A stretch of 64,000 nt of DNA from Cyclobacteriaceae bacterium (GCA_020832375.1 JAFIEW010000008.1:1-64000); one strand, 5' to 3'. Shown: positions 36,714-46,545, counted from the first letter of the stretch. A program made the numbers and translations. Notes: a model not told the origin generated them from the letters alone.

Positions 36714-37667
36714 ATGAACATTAACGATCTTAGAGGTAGAGAAATAGCCTTAGTGCTTTCAAGTGGGGGCGCACGAGGAGTGGCACATATTCAAGTGATT
36801 CGAGAACTTTTGAATCTTGGATGTCATATTCATAGTATTGCAGGATCATCCATCGGAGCGGTGATTGGCGGAATGTATGCAGCTGGAGAGCTAGATACCT
36901 ATGAGGAATGGGTGCTTAGTATGGATAGACTAGCGGTATGGAAATTGGTGGATTTCACACTGAGTAATAAAGGCTTCATAAGAGGGGAAAGAGTATTTTC
37001 TGAAATGAAAAAGCTGGCTCCAGATCAAAAAATCGAAGACTTAGCCATTAACTTTTCAGCTGTCGCCACCGATCTATATACCCACCAAGAAGTAGTCTTA
37101 AATAAAGGATCACTCTACGATGCCATGCGGGCATCTGTAGCAATACCTTCGCTTTTTACACCGGTCATGCAAGACGGGCATCTGCTTGTAGATGGCGGTG
37201 TGGTCAACCCAATTCCTGTAAATTGTATTCAAAGACGAGAAAATGATGTTTTGGTGGTGGTAGATGTCAACTCTCCTATTGCATGGGAGGAAGACGACGA
37301 AGCTAAGCCCCAAAGTCTAAACACAGACACCTCTGACTGGATTAAGTTCATTAATCCAAAATACAGCGAAGGCATAGAAAAATTCACCAATAAATGGTCA
37401 AAATTTCTAAAATCTGATAAAGATAAAAGCAAAAAAGAGCCCGGATACTTTGATCTGATCAATGAAACACTACTTGCACAACAATTTAAGCTTAGTGAAT
37501 TGACCCTAAGAAACTTTCAACCTGATGTGCTTGTACAATTCCCAAAGGACTCCTTTGGTACTTTTGAGTTTTATAGGTCAAATGAAATTTTACAAAAAGC
37601 TAAAAAAGCATTCTACCACTCAATAGAGGCAGAGCAAGTATCGAAAAAGAAGCAAAAGACATCTTAA
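36714..37667 (+). CDS. Patatin-like phospholipase (RssA/NTE family)
   Basis: A 317-residue cytoplasmic serine hydrolase. The patatin domain (~9-175) has the glycine-rich oxyanion motif SSGGARG (16-22), nucleophile Ser46 in GSSIG and catalytic D160 in DGGVVNP, so the Ser-Asp dyad is intact. A helical C-terminal extension (~200-317) with many lysines is outside the catalytic domain. Expected activity is acyl hydrolysis of phospholipids or lysophospholipids. Single gene with its own terminator. Confidence 0.93.
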   Translation: MNINDLRGREIALVLSSGGARGVAHIQVIRELLNLGCHIHSIAGSSIGAVIGGMYAAGELDTYEEWVLSMDRLAVWKLVDFTLSNKGFIRGERVFSEMKKLAPDQKIEDLAINFSAVATDLYTHQEVVLNKGSLYDAMRASVAIPSLFTPVMQDGHLLVDGGVVNPIPVNCIQRRENDVLVVVDVNSPIAWEEDDEAKPQSLNTDTSDWIKFINPKYSEGIEKFTNKWSKFLKSDKDKSKKEPGYFDLINETLLAQQFKLSELTLRNFQPDVLVQFPKDSFGTFEFYRSNEILQKAKKAFYHSIEAEQVSKKKQKTS

Positions 37668-37670
37668 AAT

Positions 37671-37703
37671 AAAAAAGGAGTGACCGATTGGCACTCCTTT
37701 TTT
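37671..37703. terminator. Bidirectional intrinsic terminator
   Basis: AAAAAAGGAGTG then a short loop then CACTCCTTTTTT. The stem with A and T flanks serves the patatin gene on the plus strand and the convergent outer-membrane protein gene on the minus strand. Confidence 0.9.
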
Positions 37704-37767
37704 ATACATCTTGAGTTCAATATGATCTTTCAATTGCAAAACCAGAAAGAAAGTCTCTACTGAAGTA

Positions 37768-38916
37768 TTAGATAATAATACCAAAAGTAAACGGTACAAG
37801 GTCGGGTCCTCTATTTTCATGAAAAACACTATTCATATCATAGTCGAAGAAGAAATCCCAATTACGATAGGAGACCTTTCCTCTAACACCGTATCTCCAA
37901 TTATTGAGAAAGAAATTTCCACTTTGTCTATCTCTCTGCCTGCCTCCATCTCTAAACCGAGCCATGGTATACCCTCCTGTACGGTAGCCTATGAAAGGTC
38001 CTGCTCCCACTACGAGACCTCGATTATTGCTGGAACTCCATGTTTTGCGACCGTATGGGCCGGCGATTTGAACCACTGGAATTAATGACATATTCAAATG
38101 AGGAACTACAAATTTTGATCTTCTGTGGCTCACATCATCTAGAGAGGTAAAAAACTCCACACCTTCACTCCCACTCCTCATCCTAGTTGATGCTTCTGCA
38201 AAGCGATAGTTGTGCCAGCTAAAGCTTTTTGTCCATTCGATCGCTACAGGAGAATTACTCATTCTACCAACACGAAAGCGAGTAGTAGCTGCAAGAGCAA
38301 CGAATCTGCTTCCAAAAGGACTTAGAGCAAAGAGCTCATTATTCTGATCAGGAAAACCATCAGGTCCAACATAATTGTTGAGTCCAAGTTCGAGATTAAA
38401 TGATGACTCTATCCTTTTTATTCTATTAGCGCTCGACTTTGGGGTGATGATGAGAGGATCATCCTTCTTCTGATCCCAGTTTTTATCGCTACTACCTTCT
38501 TTCCAAGTAGCCTTTTCTTTTACCTCTCGCTCAGCAATTTGGCTTTCATCTTCAGCATCCGCTACTGGATCAAGGTCTTCAGTCAGTCTTCTTGGTTCAT
38601 CAGTACTTGCTCTGCCTCTAAGATTCGTGTCTGTTGAGGGAGACTCTACCCCATCAATACTTACCCTATCCTCAATTTTCATCGTACGATTAGATCGATT
38701 GTCATCTTCTCTCGCTACTTTTATAGCTCGATCTATGATAGCATTCAAATCATAGTACATCAACTGCTTGATTCCCTCATTTTTATTAAGGTAAAAAATC
38801 ACTTCATTCCCCTTACCAAGATCTACCAAAAGGGTATCTTTTTCTTGAGCCACTAATACCGTGCTACCTAAAAGAAGCGGCCAAAGCAAACCCATTATTA
38901 ATACTTTAACTTTCAT
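37768..38916 (-). CDS. Outer-membrane beta-barrel protein in a sigma-factor operon
   Basis: A 382-residue exported protein with a signal peptide (~1-23, ending VLVAQ). A charged, low-complexity linker (~75-165) rich in Asp, Glu and Arg separates a small N-terminal region (KGNEVIFYLNKNEGIKQLM) from a C-terminal beta barrel (~170-382), with alternating strands such as RFVALAATTRFRVGRM and FTFGIII at the end. No enzymatic motif. It is the third gene after an ECF sigma factor and a putative anti-sigma protein, so it may be a target or sensor of that system. Confidence 0.75.
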   Translation of the reverse strand: MKVKVLIMGLLWPLLLGSTVLVAQEKDTLLVDLGKGNEVIFYLNKNEGIKQLMYYDLNAIIDRAIKVAREDDNRSNRTMKIEDRVSIDGVESPSTDTNLRGRASTDEPRRLTEDLDPVADAEDESQIAEREVKEKATWKEGSSDKNWDQKKDDPLIITPKSSANRIKRIESSFNLELGLNNYVGPDGFPDQNNELFALSPFGSRFVALAATTRFRVGRMSNSPVAIEWTKSFSWHNYRFAEASTRMRSGSEGVEFFTSLDDVSHRRSKFVVPHLNMSLIPVVQIAGPYGRKTWSSSNNRGLVVGAGPFIGYRTGGYTMARFRDGGRQRDRQSGNFFLNNWRYGVRGKVSYRNWDFFFDYDMNSVFHENRGPDLVPFTFGIII

Positions 38917-39009
38917 CTTATTATTGTTTTCTATTTCCTAAATTCATTTTTTTAAAACTTCGTTAAGTAGCTGTACTACCTCACACTAAGCATATCTTGG
39001 CCAAGCTGC

Positions 39010-39780
39010 TTAATCTATTTCTATTCTTCTATCCCTAGCAAGTAGTTCATTTTTCAATTCTATCAGCCTACCTGGCTTAAAAACTTTCTCTTTTGCCTCT
39101 TCCTTTTCCTCCATCAACCAATTAATTACCTTTAAAACTTGTTCCGATCGAGAGGCCATGTACACTTCTTGTGCAGGTACAGAAGCATCCTTTTTTTCTT
39201 GTTCTTGAGCGCGAGCCCACTTAATGCTTACCGGCTCGGTTATCAATCTTTCTATCTCATATATAGCCGATCCTTCGGATAAAAAGTTTTCGACCACACC
39301 ATTTGAATTATCATGAAGCGCAAGTAACTCTAAAGGCGCTATTTCTATTTTTTTTCTTTCTTCTTGGAATGAGAACGCAGTATCTACCTTGGTGAAATTA
39401 GCCGGTGTCGATGTCTGCATTTGAGCACTCTGATTTTCAAATACTTGAGTTATTACGCCCTGAGCATCTTCAGTAAGATTACCTTCAGCAATGCTATCCA
39501 AGGTCATGGCTAATCCTCTGTCGGCTTCATAAGGCGCTATTGTTTTGAGCTCAGGAATATCAGCAATTGATTGATCCTCGACGTTCATTCTATCGCCAAA
39601 AAAACTTTGTTGTACGAGCCCAAATACCCCTAAAAGAACTAGGACGCTTGCCGCTACATAAAGCCATGCCGGCTTTCTGGAGGATTGAGGGTTCACCTTC
39701 TTCCAAAGATCAGCCGGTGGCCGTTTTTGGTGAGATGCTAGTTTACTTCTTAGTTCGATATCAAATTTCCGCTCACTCAT
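39010..39780 (-). CDS. Putative anti-sigma factor, single-span membrane protein
   Basis: A 256-residue protein. The N-terminal cytosolic segment (~1-35, with the LASHQKRPPADLWKKVNP motif that is frequent at the start of Bacteroidota sigma-linked proteins) precedes one membrane helix (~38-58, AWLYVAASVLVLLGVFGLV) and a ~195-residue periplasmic part. No HxxxCxxC zinc motif, so it is not a classical ZAS-type anti-sigma factor. The gene lies 53 bases downstream of the ECF sigma gene and upstream of an outer-membrane protein gene. The anti-sigma role is inferred from topology and position only. Confidence 0.65.
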   Translation of the reverse strand: MSERKFDIELRSKLASHQKRPPADLWKKVNPQSSRKPAWLYVAASVLVLLGVFGLVQQSFFGDRMNVEDQSIADIPELKTIAPYEADRGLAMTLDSIAEGNLTEDAQGVITQVFENQSAQMQTSTPANFTKVDTAFSFQEERKKIEIAPLELLALHDNSNGVVENFLSEGSAIYEIERLITEPVSIKWARAQEQEKKDASVPAQEVYMASRSEQVLKVINWLMEEKEEAKEKVFKPGRLIELKNELLARDRRIEID

Positions 39781-39833
39781 AATTTTTTATTTATTATCTA
39801 CCTATGGTAGATTATTATTCTTTACCAGCTTAA

Positions 39834-40466
39834 TCAAATGATCATACTTAGGCCAGCTTGTCCCTGTTTTGGTATAGCACTTCCAGCATTAGCTAAACTT
39901 GCTTCGCCATATTCAGATGCTTGATCGATCAGTTGTTGTAGCATCTTTCGAGCTTTACTCAATTGCGATTTTGAAGTACCTTCACTTATCCCTAATTGTT
40001 CGGCTATTTCCTTATGTCCATATCCTTCTACTGCATATAAGTTAAGTACCGTCCTGTATCCTAGTGGTAAATCACAAATTAATCGGTGGATATCATCAGC
40101 TTCCATTTCGAGCATATTTGTTGACATCAGACCTGGTTCTGCAACACCCTCATCATCAAAAGAGCTTACCTTTTCCAAATTTTTGTGTGATCGGATAAAC
40201 ATCAGGCATTCATTGACCACAATCCGCTTCATCCATCCTTCAAAGGATCCATCACCAGCAAACTGGCTCAACTTATCAAAAATCTTTCGATAGGATTCTG
40301 AAAGGGCGTCTTGAGCGTCTGCTTCATTCTTTAAGTATCGCAGTGCGACAGAATAGAACAAACCACTAGTTTTGCTATATAAGGCATACTGTGCTTTTTC
40401 TTTTCCAGCTTTACAGCCCTCGAGGATATCTTCGTAAGTAGTATATGTTTTCCCTAATCCGAACAT
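39834..40466 (-). CDS. ECF-type RNA polymerase sigma factor
   Basis: A 210-residue sigma factor. Sigma-70 region 2 at ~25-95 (ALRYLKNEADAQDALSESYRKIF, promoter -10 binding) and region 4 at ~135-190 (LPLGYRTVLNLYAVEGYGHKEIAEQLGISEGTSKSQLSKAR, HTH for the -35 element). No region 1.1 or 3, as expected for the ECF class. First of three minus-strand genes with a putative anti-sigma and an outer-membrane protein. A 578-base region upstream holds its promoter. Confidence 0.94.
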   Translation of the reverse strand: MFGLGKTYTTYEDILEGCKAGKEKAQYALYSKTSGLFYSVALRYLKNEADAQDALSESYRKIFDKLSQFAGDGSFEGWMKRIVVNECLMFIRSHKNLEKVSSFDDEGVAEPGLMSTNMLEMEADDIHRLICDLPLGYRTVLNLYAVEGYGHKEIAEQLGISEGTSKSQLSKARKMLQQLIDQASEYGEASLANAGSAIPKQGQAGLSMII

Positions 40467-41044
40467 TTATTTATTTGCCAATGATACCTTAAAGATGCAG
40501 TTTTTTAAATAGAGGTTGCCTAGTGCTGAAAAAATATTTCATAGCTAGTCCGCAGACTGTGTTTTGTTATATGCCTATCCGCATATTTACATAAAAAAAG
40601 ATCCTATATTGTCCTATAAATAGCTTTACACAAAAAGGTGGGAGTATTATCGAGAAAAATATAATGCTATCAACCCAGTTTAGGTTTAAATTATAAATAA
40701 AGAGCAGGATCTGATTAACATATGTAAAGTTTTTATCAAAACTAGAAAGGCTAAGCGGGTGAATCTAGAACAATAGCGCCAAAACCTCTTCTGCCTGATT
40801 CAATATTACATAGATATCGAATAAAAAAGCAATAATATTTTTGAAGAATAAAAAGGACGCATTATAAAACTTGCCGCGCTGCCCCATCATTCAAGCTAGC
40901 CATCAATTGTTTGTCAATCCTGGCTACACCGCTCATCTCACGAAAAATAAGAAAAAAGATCTACTACACGAATTCAAGTCTTTTCTTTAAAAAGGAAACA
41001 AAAATCAGCCAGATTCATTAAATAAAAAGTCTTAAAACAAATAC
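40467..41044. other. Divergent intergenic region with repeat remnants
   Basis: 578 bases between the sigma-factor gene and the RND pump. It contains a solo end of the ~210-bp repeat family (TATATGCCTATCCGCATA, ~40569-40586) without the rest of that element, and one minus-strand copy of the short dispersed motif (40933-40942, CGTGAGATGA with an AT-rich flank). No gene was recognised. Confidence 0.5.
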
Positions 41045-44000
41045 ATGATATCCAACTTTTTTATAAGAAGAAGACTTACCGCTGTCGTGATCAGCATCGT
41101 GCTCGTTACTTTAGGCTTGATAGCGCTACAAAACTTACCCATCACACAATATCCACAAATATCCCCTCCTGTAGTCCGGGTTACGGGTGAATATCCCGGA
41201 GCCGACGCTAAGACCATTGAGGAAACCATGACTACCCCCTTGGAAACGGCTATTAATGGCGCTCCTGGCATGATTTACTTGGAAAGCAATAGTTCAAATG
41301 ATGGATCGATGACGATAGATGCTACCTTCGATATTGATGTAGACCTAGACGTGGCAGCCTTCGAAATTCAAAACCGTGTGGCCGTAGCCGAGGCGCAACT
41401 TCCTGATGCGGTGAGACGGCTAGGACTCACTGTACAAAAAAGAAATCCTTCCTTACTCTTGCTCGTAGCCATGTATTCGCCCAATGGAACGCATGATGTA
41501 GAATTTATGGACAATTACACCAATATATTCGTTCGTGAGCGACTTTTGCGAGTGCCGGGTGTAGGGGACGTATTTTCAAGAGCCGATGATTTCAGCATGC
41601 GTATATGGCTGCAACCTGACAAAATGAGCCAAGTAGGACTCACTGCTAGTGAAGTGATTGCTGCAGTTCAAGAACAGAATGTGGAAGTCGCTGCAGGAAT
41701 TATTGGTGGACCTCCACAAAAAAAACAACAAGCCTTTGAATACACCGCCTTTGTAAATGGGAGGCTGAAAGACCAAGAGGAATTTGAAAGAATCATCTTG
41801 AAGCGTAATGAGGCTACTGGAGCCTTAGTCTACTTAAAGGATGTAGCACGGGTACAGTTGGGAAAATTTGACTATGCCGGAAAAAACTTTGTAGATGGCA
41901 ATCGTGCATCTTACCTTTTGGTATTTCAGCTACCAGGAAGCAATATTCTAGATATATCAGAAGGTATTCACAAAAGTATGAAAGAGCTTGAACCTGATTT
42001 ACCAGCCGATGTGGACTACATCATCCCCTTCGACTCAAGCCTGGTGGTGCAAGCATCTATCAATGAGGTGGTCAAAACACTCTTTTTTGCATTAGGATTG
42101 GTGGTATTGGTGGTCATGATCTTTCTTCAAAACCTAAGGACTACCCTCATCCCTATACTGATCATACCCGTGTCTTTGATTGCCTGTTTGATCTTTTTTG
42201 GCCCTCTTGGTTTTTCTATCAACACCCTCACATTATTTGGTTTCGTTTTGGCTATAGGGATCGTGGTAGACGATGCTATTGTCGTGGTGGAGGCGGTGCA
42301 GCTAAACATGGATAAATATGGCATGTCCTCTGTTGAAGCGACCAAGGAGGCCATGAAAAAAATTAGCGGACCGGTGATTGCCATGTCGCTCATCGTGGCG
42401 GCAGTTTTCATTCCGGTAAGCTTCATACCAGGCATTGTGGGTAGGCTATATCAACAATTCGCTATTACCATCGCTTTATCCGGTTTGATTTCGGGTTTTG
42501 TAGCACTTTCCTTGACGCCAGCCTTATGTGCCATGTTTTTGAAAGCGGCCAAAGATACCAGGAGTCCTTCTTTTGCTAAAAAATTCCAAAAAGCCTTCGA
42601 TCGAGGATTCGAGCGCTTTCAGTTGGCTTATATGCGCATGGTAGCTTGGTCACTTCGAAATGCTAAAGGTGTTTTGGCATCATTAATAGGCCTATTTTTG
42701 GTTTGTGGAATGATATTCTATCTACAACCTACTGGCTTCATTCCCACGGAGGATGAAGGTCGCGTCTTCATTACTTTTGAACTACCCGAAGGAGCATCTA
42801 CTGAAAGAACGGTGACTGTTCTAGAATCCATGATGGAGATTTTACAAGAAACGGAAGAAGTGGCACATTTTTCAGCATTAGCGGGACTCAATGTAGTCAC
42901 TTTCACCTTCAAGTCGAACAGTGGTACTATTTTTACTCAATTAACGCCTTGGGAGGACCGAACAGGTAAGAATCAAGACGTTAAAAGTATCCGAGAAAAG
43001 TTACTCAAGCGATTTGAAGCATTATCAGATGCCGAAGTCGTGATTATACAGCCACCTGCTATACCTGGACTTGGTACCACTTCAGGTTTTTCATTTGTGC
43101 TGCAAGAAAAGAGCGGTAATCGCCCCATTCGTGAATTTGAATCCGACATGCGTAGTTTCATCGAAAAGGCCAATGAAAAAGAAGAAATTAGCGGTGCTTT
43201 TTCATTTTTCAGCGCAAATTACCCCGCCTATCAAATTAACCTAGACCGTGAAGAGGCTCAGAAGAAAGGAGTGCCAATTGGAGAAGTATTTACCACGCTG
43301 CAAACCTTTCTAGGTAGCTTTTATATTAATGATTTTGTGATTTATGGCCGAAGCTTTAGAGTAGTCGCTCAAGCCGACACCGCATTCAGAGACGAAATAG
43401 AAAAAGTTAATCAGTTTTATGTAAGAAATCAAGAAGGTAGAGAAGTACCCTTAGAGAGCTTGGTCAGTTTTGAAAAGATTCAAAATGCCCCACTCATCTC
43501 ACATTATAACCTTTTTCGATCAATTTTGATTAATGGAGATGCAGCCCCTGGATTCAGCTCAGGCCAAGCAATCGCTGCACTCAGGGAGGTTGCTGATAAA
43601 GAACTACCCAGTGGATATTCTTATGAGTTTAGTGGCCTAAGTAGAGAAGAGAAAGCCGGCGATGGAAGTGCTGTATTGATTTTTGGCCTATCCCTTTTCT
43701 TTGTTTTCCTTTGTCTTACAGCCCTTTATGAATCATGGTCAGTGCCTATGAGTGTCCTCTTAGCTGTACCTACAGGTGTACTCGGTGCTGGACTTGCTCT
43801 ATTGATCTGGCCTCAACTCAACAATAATGTCTACGCACAGATAGGCCTAGTTACCCTTATTGGATTATCAGCAAAAAATGCTATTCTCATAGTGGAGTAT
43901 GCAAAAGAAAGAGTCGATAGTGGAAGCTCTATTGTTTTAGGTGTCATGAGAGCCTGTCAACTACGCTTTCGACCTATATTGATGACCAGCTTTGCCTTTA

Positions 44001-44185
44001 TCTTTGGTGTTTTGCCGCTAGCCCTAGCTTCAGGAGCAGGCGCTTTAGCCAGACAGAGCATCGGCTGGACGGTACTCGGAGGCATGATCACTGCAACCGC
44101 ACTTTCCCTATTTTTTGTACCAGTACTCTTTCTAGTGATTGGTCGGAAAAAGTACCAAGCGTCAGATCAAAACATCAAGACTTAA
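41045..44185 (+). CDS. RND-family efflux pump inner-membrane subunit (AcrB/MexB-like, HAE1)
   Basis: A 1046-residue proton-driven exporter with 12 membrane helices and two large periplasmic loops. The start is typical (FFIRRRLTAVVISIVLVTLGLIAL then LPITQYPQISPPVVRV). Proton-relay aspartates D409-D410 are present in GIVVDDAIVV of helix 4, and a lysine lies in helix 10 (GLSAKNAILIVEYAK). Such pumps normally work with a periplasmic adaptor and an outer-membrane channel, usually encoded next door; neither is adjacent here. Flanking gaps are 578 and 242 bases. Substrates cannot be read from the sequence. Confidence 0.94.
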   Translation: MISNFFIRRRLTAVVISIVLVTLGLIALQNLPITQYPQISPPVVRVTGEYPGADAKTIEETMTTPLETAINGAPGMIYLESNSSNDGSMTIDATFDIDVDLDVAAFEIQNRVAVAEAQLPDAVRRLGLTVQKRNPSLLLLVAMYSPNGTHDVEFMDNYTNIFVRERLLRVPGVGDVFSRADDFSMRIWLQPDKMSQVGLTASEVIAAVQEQNVEVAAGIIGGPPQKKQQAFEYTAFVNGRLKDQEEFERIILKRNEATGALVYLKDVARVQLGKFDYAGKNFVDGNRASYLLVFQLPGSNILDISEGIHKSMKELEPDLPADVDYIIPFDSSLVVQASINEVVKTLFFALGLVVLVVMIFLQNLRTTLIPILIIPVSLIACLIFFGPLGFSINTLTLFGFVLAIGIVVDDAIVVVEAVQLNMDKYGMSSVEATKEAMKKISGPVIAMSLIVAAVFIPVSFIPGIVGRLYQQFAITIALSGLISGFVALSLTPALCAMFLKAAKDTRSPSFAKKFQKAFDRGFERFQLAYMRMVAWSLRNAKGVLASLIGLFLVCGMIFYLQPTGFIPTEDEGRVFITFELPEGASTERTVTVLESMMEILQETEEVAHFSALAGLNVVTFTFKSNSGTIFTQLTPWEDRTGKNQDVKSIREKLLKRFEALSDAEVVIIQPPAIPGLGTTSGFSFVLQEKSGNRPIREFESDMRSFIEKANEKEEISGAFSFFSANYPAYQINLDREEAQKKGVPIGEVFTTLQTFLGSFYINDFVIYGRSFRVVAQADTAFRDEIEKVNQFYVRNQEGREVPLESLVSFEKIQNAPLISHYNLFRSILINGDAAPGFSSGQAIAALREVADKELPSGYSYEFSGLSREEKAGDGSAVLIFGLSLFFVFLCLTALYESWSVPMSVLLAVPTGVLGAGLALLIWPQLNNNVYAQIGLVTLIGLSAKNAILIVEYAKERVDSGSSIVLGVMRACQLRFRPILMTSFAFIFGVLPLALASGAGALARQSIGWTVLGGMITATALSLFFVPVLFLVIGRKKYQASDQNIKT

Positions 44186-44427
44186 TAGTAATACAAAAAA
44201 GTTAATTGCGGGTTTACTTTGGAAGTCCTAAGTATAAGTTTTTCATGGTCCGCTGCAGCTCAAGAGCTAAGTAGAAGTCTTCGTTTTTTCGCCTAAAACT
44301 GTTTCCCTGATTCATCAGAATATTATCAGAGCTAGCACAAGCCAATAGCCTTAGTAACTTATACTCAAATTGATATTTTCATCAACAGCAAGTAAAACAA
44401 GCCGTTAATAAAAATAAAAAAATCACT

Positions 44428-44970
44428 ATGCTATCTAATCTTAAATTTAAATCGATTATTTTTATTTTCTTGATTCTCCCATTTCACATGAATGGTCAAT
44501 CCGGCGAGATTGAAATCAAAGAAAGACAAATTCAAGTCAATGAACAATCTGATAAATTTAAAATCCAAGAAACGCTCAATCATTTAGAAATTTTGAATAA
44601 AACCGTCAAACTTGTACACTGGAATGCGGAAGGCCCTACCGCTTATGTACTTCACGAGCTAACTGACGAATTTATTGAAGAAATTGATGGTCACACAGAT
44701 TTAATAGCTGAACAGTTTCGCGTACTAGGTCATTATCCTGAGATTGATTTGGCTCAATTAAATGAAATGAAGGACGATTTTTACTTTCCAAATGAAAAAA
44801 TTAAGGTTGAAGATGCCATTCAACAATTGATTGAAAATTACGAATTGGTTATCACCACTTTAGATGCTAAAATAGAAAAAGCCGAAGCAGACTTAGTTAC
44901 TCAAGACTATTTTATTGATTTGAAAACAGATTTGCTTTTACAGCAATGGAAATTGAAGATGCAACTCTAA
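44428..44970 (+). CDS. Dps/ferritin-like protein with N-terminal signal peptide
   Basis: A 180-residue protein of the Dps family, which binds and oxidises ferrous iron in a 12-subunit cage. All four di-iron ligands of the inter-subunit ferroxidase site are conserved with the usual spacing: H64 (VHWN), H76 (VLHEL), D91 and E95 (DLIAE). The C-terminal helix ends QQWKLKMQL as in other Dps proteins. Unusually, the protein starts with a hydrophobic export-type signal (MLSNLKFKSIIFIFLILPFH, cleavage near MNGQ) and a 20-residue linker, so it is predicted to be periplasmic rather than DNA-bound. Single gene with a terminator. Confidence 0.88.
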   Translation: MLSNLKFKSIIFIFLILPFHMNGQSGEIEIKERQIQVNEQSDKFKIQETLNHLEILNKTVKLVHWNAEGPTAYVLHELTDEFIEEIDGHTDLIAEQFRVLGHYPEIDLAQLNEMKDDFYFPNEKIKVEDAIQQLIENYELVITTLDAKIEKAEADLVTQDYFIDLKTDLLLQQWKLKMQL

Positions 44971-44998
44971 AACAACACCTTAGATTTTATAGTAAATG

Positions 44999-45023
44999 GC
45001 GCTAAAGAATTAGCGCTTTTTTT
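44999..45023 (+). terminator. Intrinsic terminator after the Dps gene
   Basis: Arms GCGCTAA (44999-45005) and TTAGCGC (45010-45016) around a 4-base loop, followed by seven T. Strong plus-strand terminator 29 bases after the Dps stop. Confidence 0.92.
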
Positions 45024-45180
45024 ATGCAGTATAGGTGGACTTTTCTTGCTATTCTTATCGGTTCGTCGCAACTTTGACTCATCTTCATGACTAAGGCAAA
45101 TAGAATTATGAAAGCATGGCTTAAATAATTTGATCTTAATCAACTTCAGAAAATCCTTTTCAACTAGTCAAGAAAGCGCT

Positions 45181-46536
45181 TTGCTAACATACATAGAAAA
45201 ATTACTCACCAGCTTTGGCGAAAACATGTGGGGTATACCCCTACTTATTTTATTGGTAGGAGGTGGCATCTACCTTACATTTTTCAGTGGTTTTATTCAG
45301 TTTGCCTATATCCGTCATGCCATCAACATTCTAAGAGGAAAACATGACGAGCCTGGTAGTAAAGGAGAAATAAACCACTTCGAAGCTTTGAGCGGCGCAA
45401 TAGCAGCAACTGTAGGTATGGGTAATATTAGCGGAGTTGCTATTGCCATCACCATGGGTGGCCCTGGTGCTCTTGTTTGGATGTGGATCAGCGCCATTCT
45501 AGGTATGTCAATTAAGTTTTTCACCTGTTCTCTAGCAATCATGTATCGCGGCTACGACTCAGCCGGCAAGCTACAGGGTGGCCCCATGTATGTGATCAGA
45601 GAGGGCCTCGGTAAAAAATGGATGCCTTTAGCCATTTTCTTTTGCATTGCGGGGATGCTGGGACCTTTACCTACCTTTCAAGCCAATCAGCTCACCGATG
45701 TCATTAGAGTCAACCTACTTGAAATGCCTGATACCCTAGTAGTAAATTTAAGCATCGGCTTGGTGATCATGGCAATCATAGCTGTGGTTATCTTAGGTGG
45801 CATTAAGCGAATAGGCAAGGTTGCAGCGAGTGTAGTTCCTTTGATGGTCGTCATTTACCTGATAGCTGTACTCATCATATTATTTAATAATCGAGCGGAA
45901 GTACCCGCTATGTTTTCGTTGATTTTCAATGATGCCTTTCGTGCAGACTCTGTACTTGGCGGCGCCGTGGGTTCGCTCATCATTATCGGCGCAAAGCGTG
46001 CAGCATTTTCCAATGAAGCGGGTATAGGTACCGCCCCTATGATTCATGGAGCCTCAACTACCAACGAACCAACTAAAGAAGGCTTAGTCGCCATGTTAGG
46101 CCCAGCCATCGACACCATACTAGTTTGTACGCTTACTGCTTTAGCCATATTGTCCACGGGTGCATGGAAGAGTGGCTCACAAGACGGAATATTGCTCACC
46201 ATGCAAGCTTTCGAAATAGGACTGTCTTGGGTAGGAAAATACATTCTCATCCTCTGTGTGGTTTTCTTTTCTTTGAGTTCACTATTCACCTTTTCTTACT
46301 ATGGCACCAAATGTCTTGGTTTCATGATCGGCGCAGACAAAGCGCACTATTTCAACTACTTTTACCTCGTCAACGTGATCATTGGTGCAGTAGCATCCTT
46401 AGATGCAGTCATTGGACTTATAGATGGCATGTATGCACTCATGGCCATACCCACTATGGTATCAACCTTGCTACTCGCCCCCAAAGTAAAGGCAGAAGCA
46501 AAACGATACTTTAAGAAAATAGCAACTCAGAGGTAG
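45181..46536 (+). CDS. Sodium:alanine/glycine symporter (AGCS family)
   Basis: A sodium-coupled amino-acid transporter with about 11 helices. No ATG exists near the start of the frame; the N-terminus of relatives (short hydrophilic stretch, then LLTSFGENMWGIPLLILLVGGG) fits a TTG at 45181, preceded by AGAAAG, giving 451 residues. Another TTG at 45130 would add 17 residues. The AGCS signature EALSGAIAATVGMGNISGVA is intact, as is the later GAKRAAFSNEAGIGTAPMIHG block. Substrate is probably alanine or glycine. An exact copy of the short dispersed motif follows 10 bases after the stop. Confidence 0.93.
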   Translation: MLTYIEKLLTSFGENMWGIPLLILLVGGGIYLTFFSGFIQFAYIRHAINILRGKHDEPGSKGEINHFEALSGAIAATVGMGNISGVAIAITMGGPGALVWMWISAILGMSIKFFTCSLAIMYRGYDSAGKLQGGPMYVIREGLGKKWMPLAIFFCIAGMLGPLPTFQANQLTDVIRVNLLEMPDTLVVNLSIGLVIMAIIAVVILGGIKRIGKVAASVVPLMVVIYLIAVLIILFNNRAEVPAMFSLIFNDAFRADSVLGGAVGSLIIIGAKRAAFSNEAGIGTAPMIHGASTTNEPTKEGLVAMLGPAIDTILVCTLTALAILSTGAWKSGSQDGILLTMQAFEIGLSWVGKYILILCVVFFSLSSLFTFSYYGTKCLGFMIGADKAHYFNYFYLVNVIIGAVASLDAVIGLIDGMYALMAIPTMVSTLLLAPKVKAEAKRYFKKIATQR

Positions 46537-46545
46537 ATTTTTTTT

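Noticed and set aside
43490-43505. Further copy of the CGTGRGATGA motif in the RND gene
   Set aside because: Only the GTGAGATGAG core matches inside well-conserved coding sequence, with no T-rich flank; probably chance.
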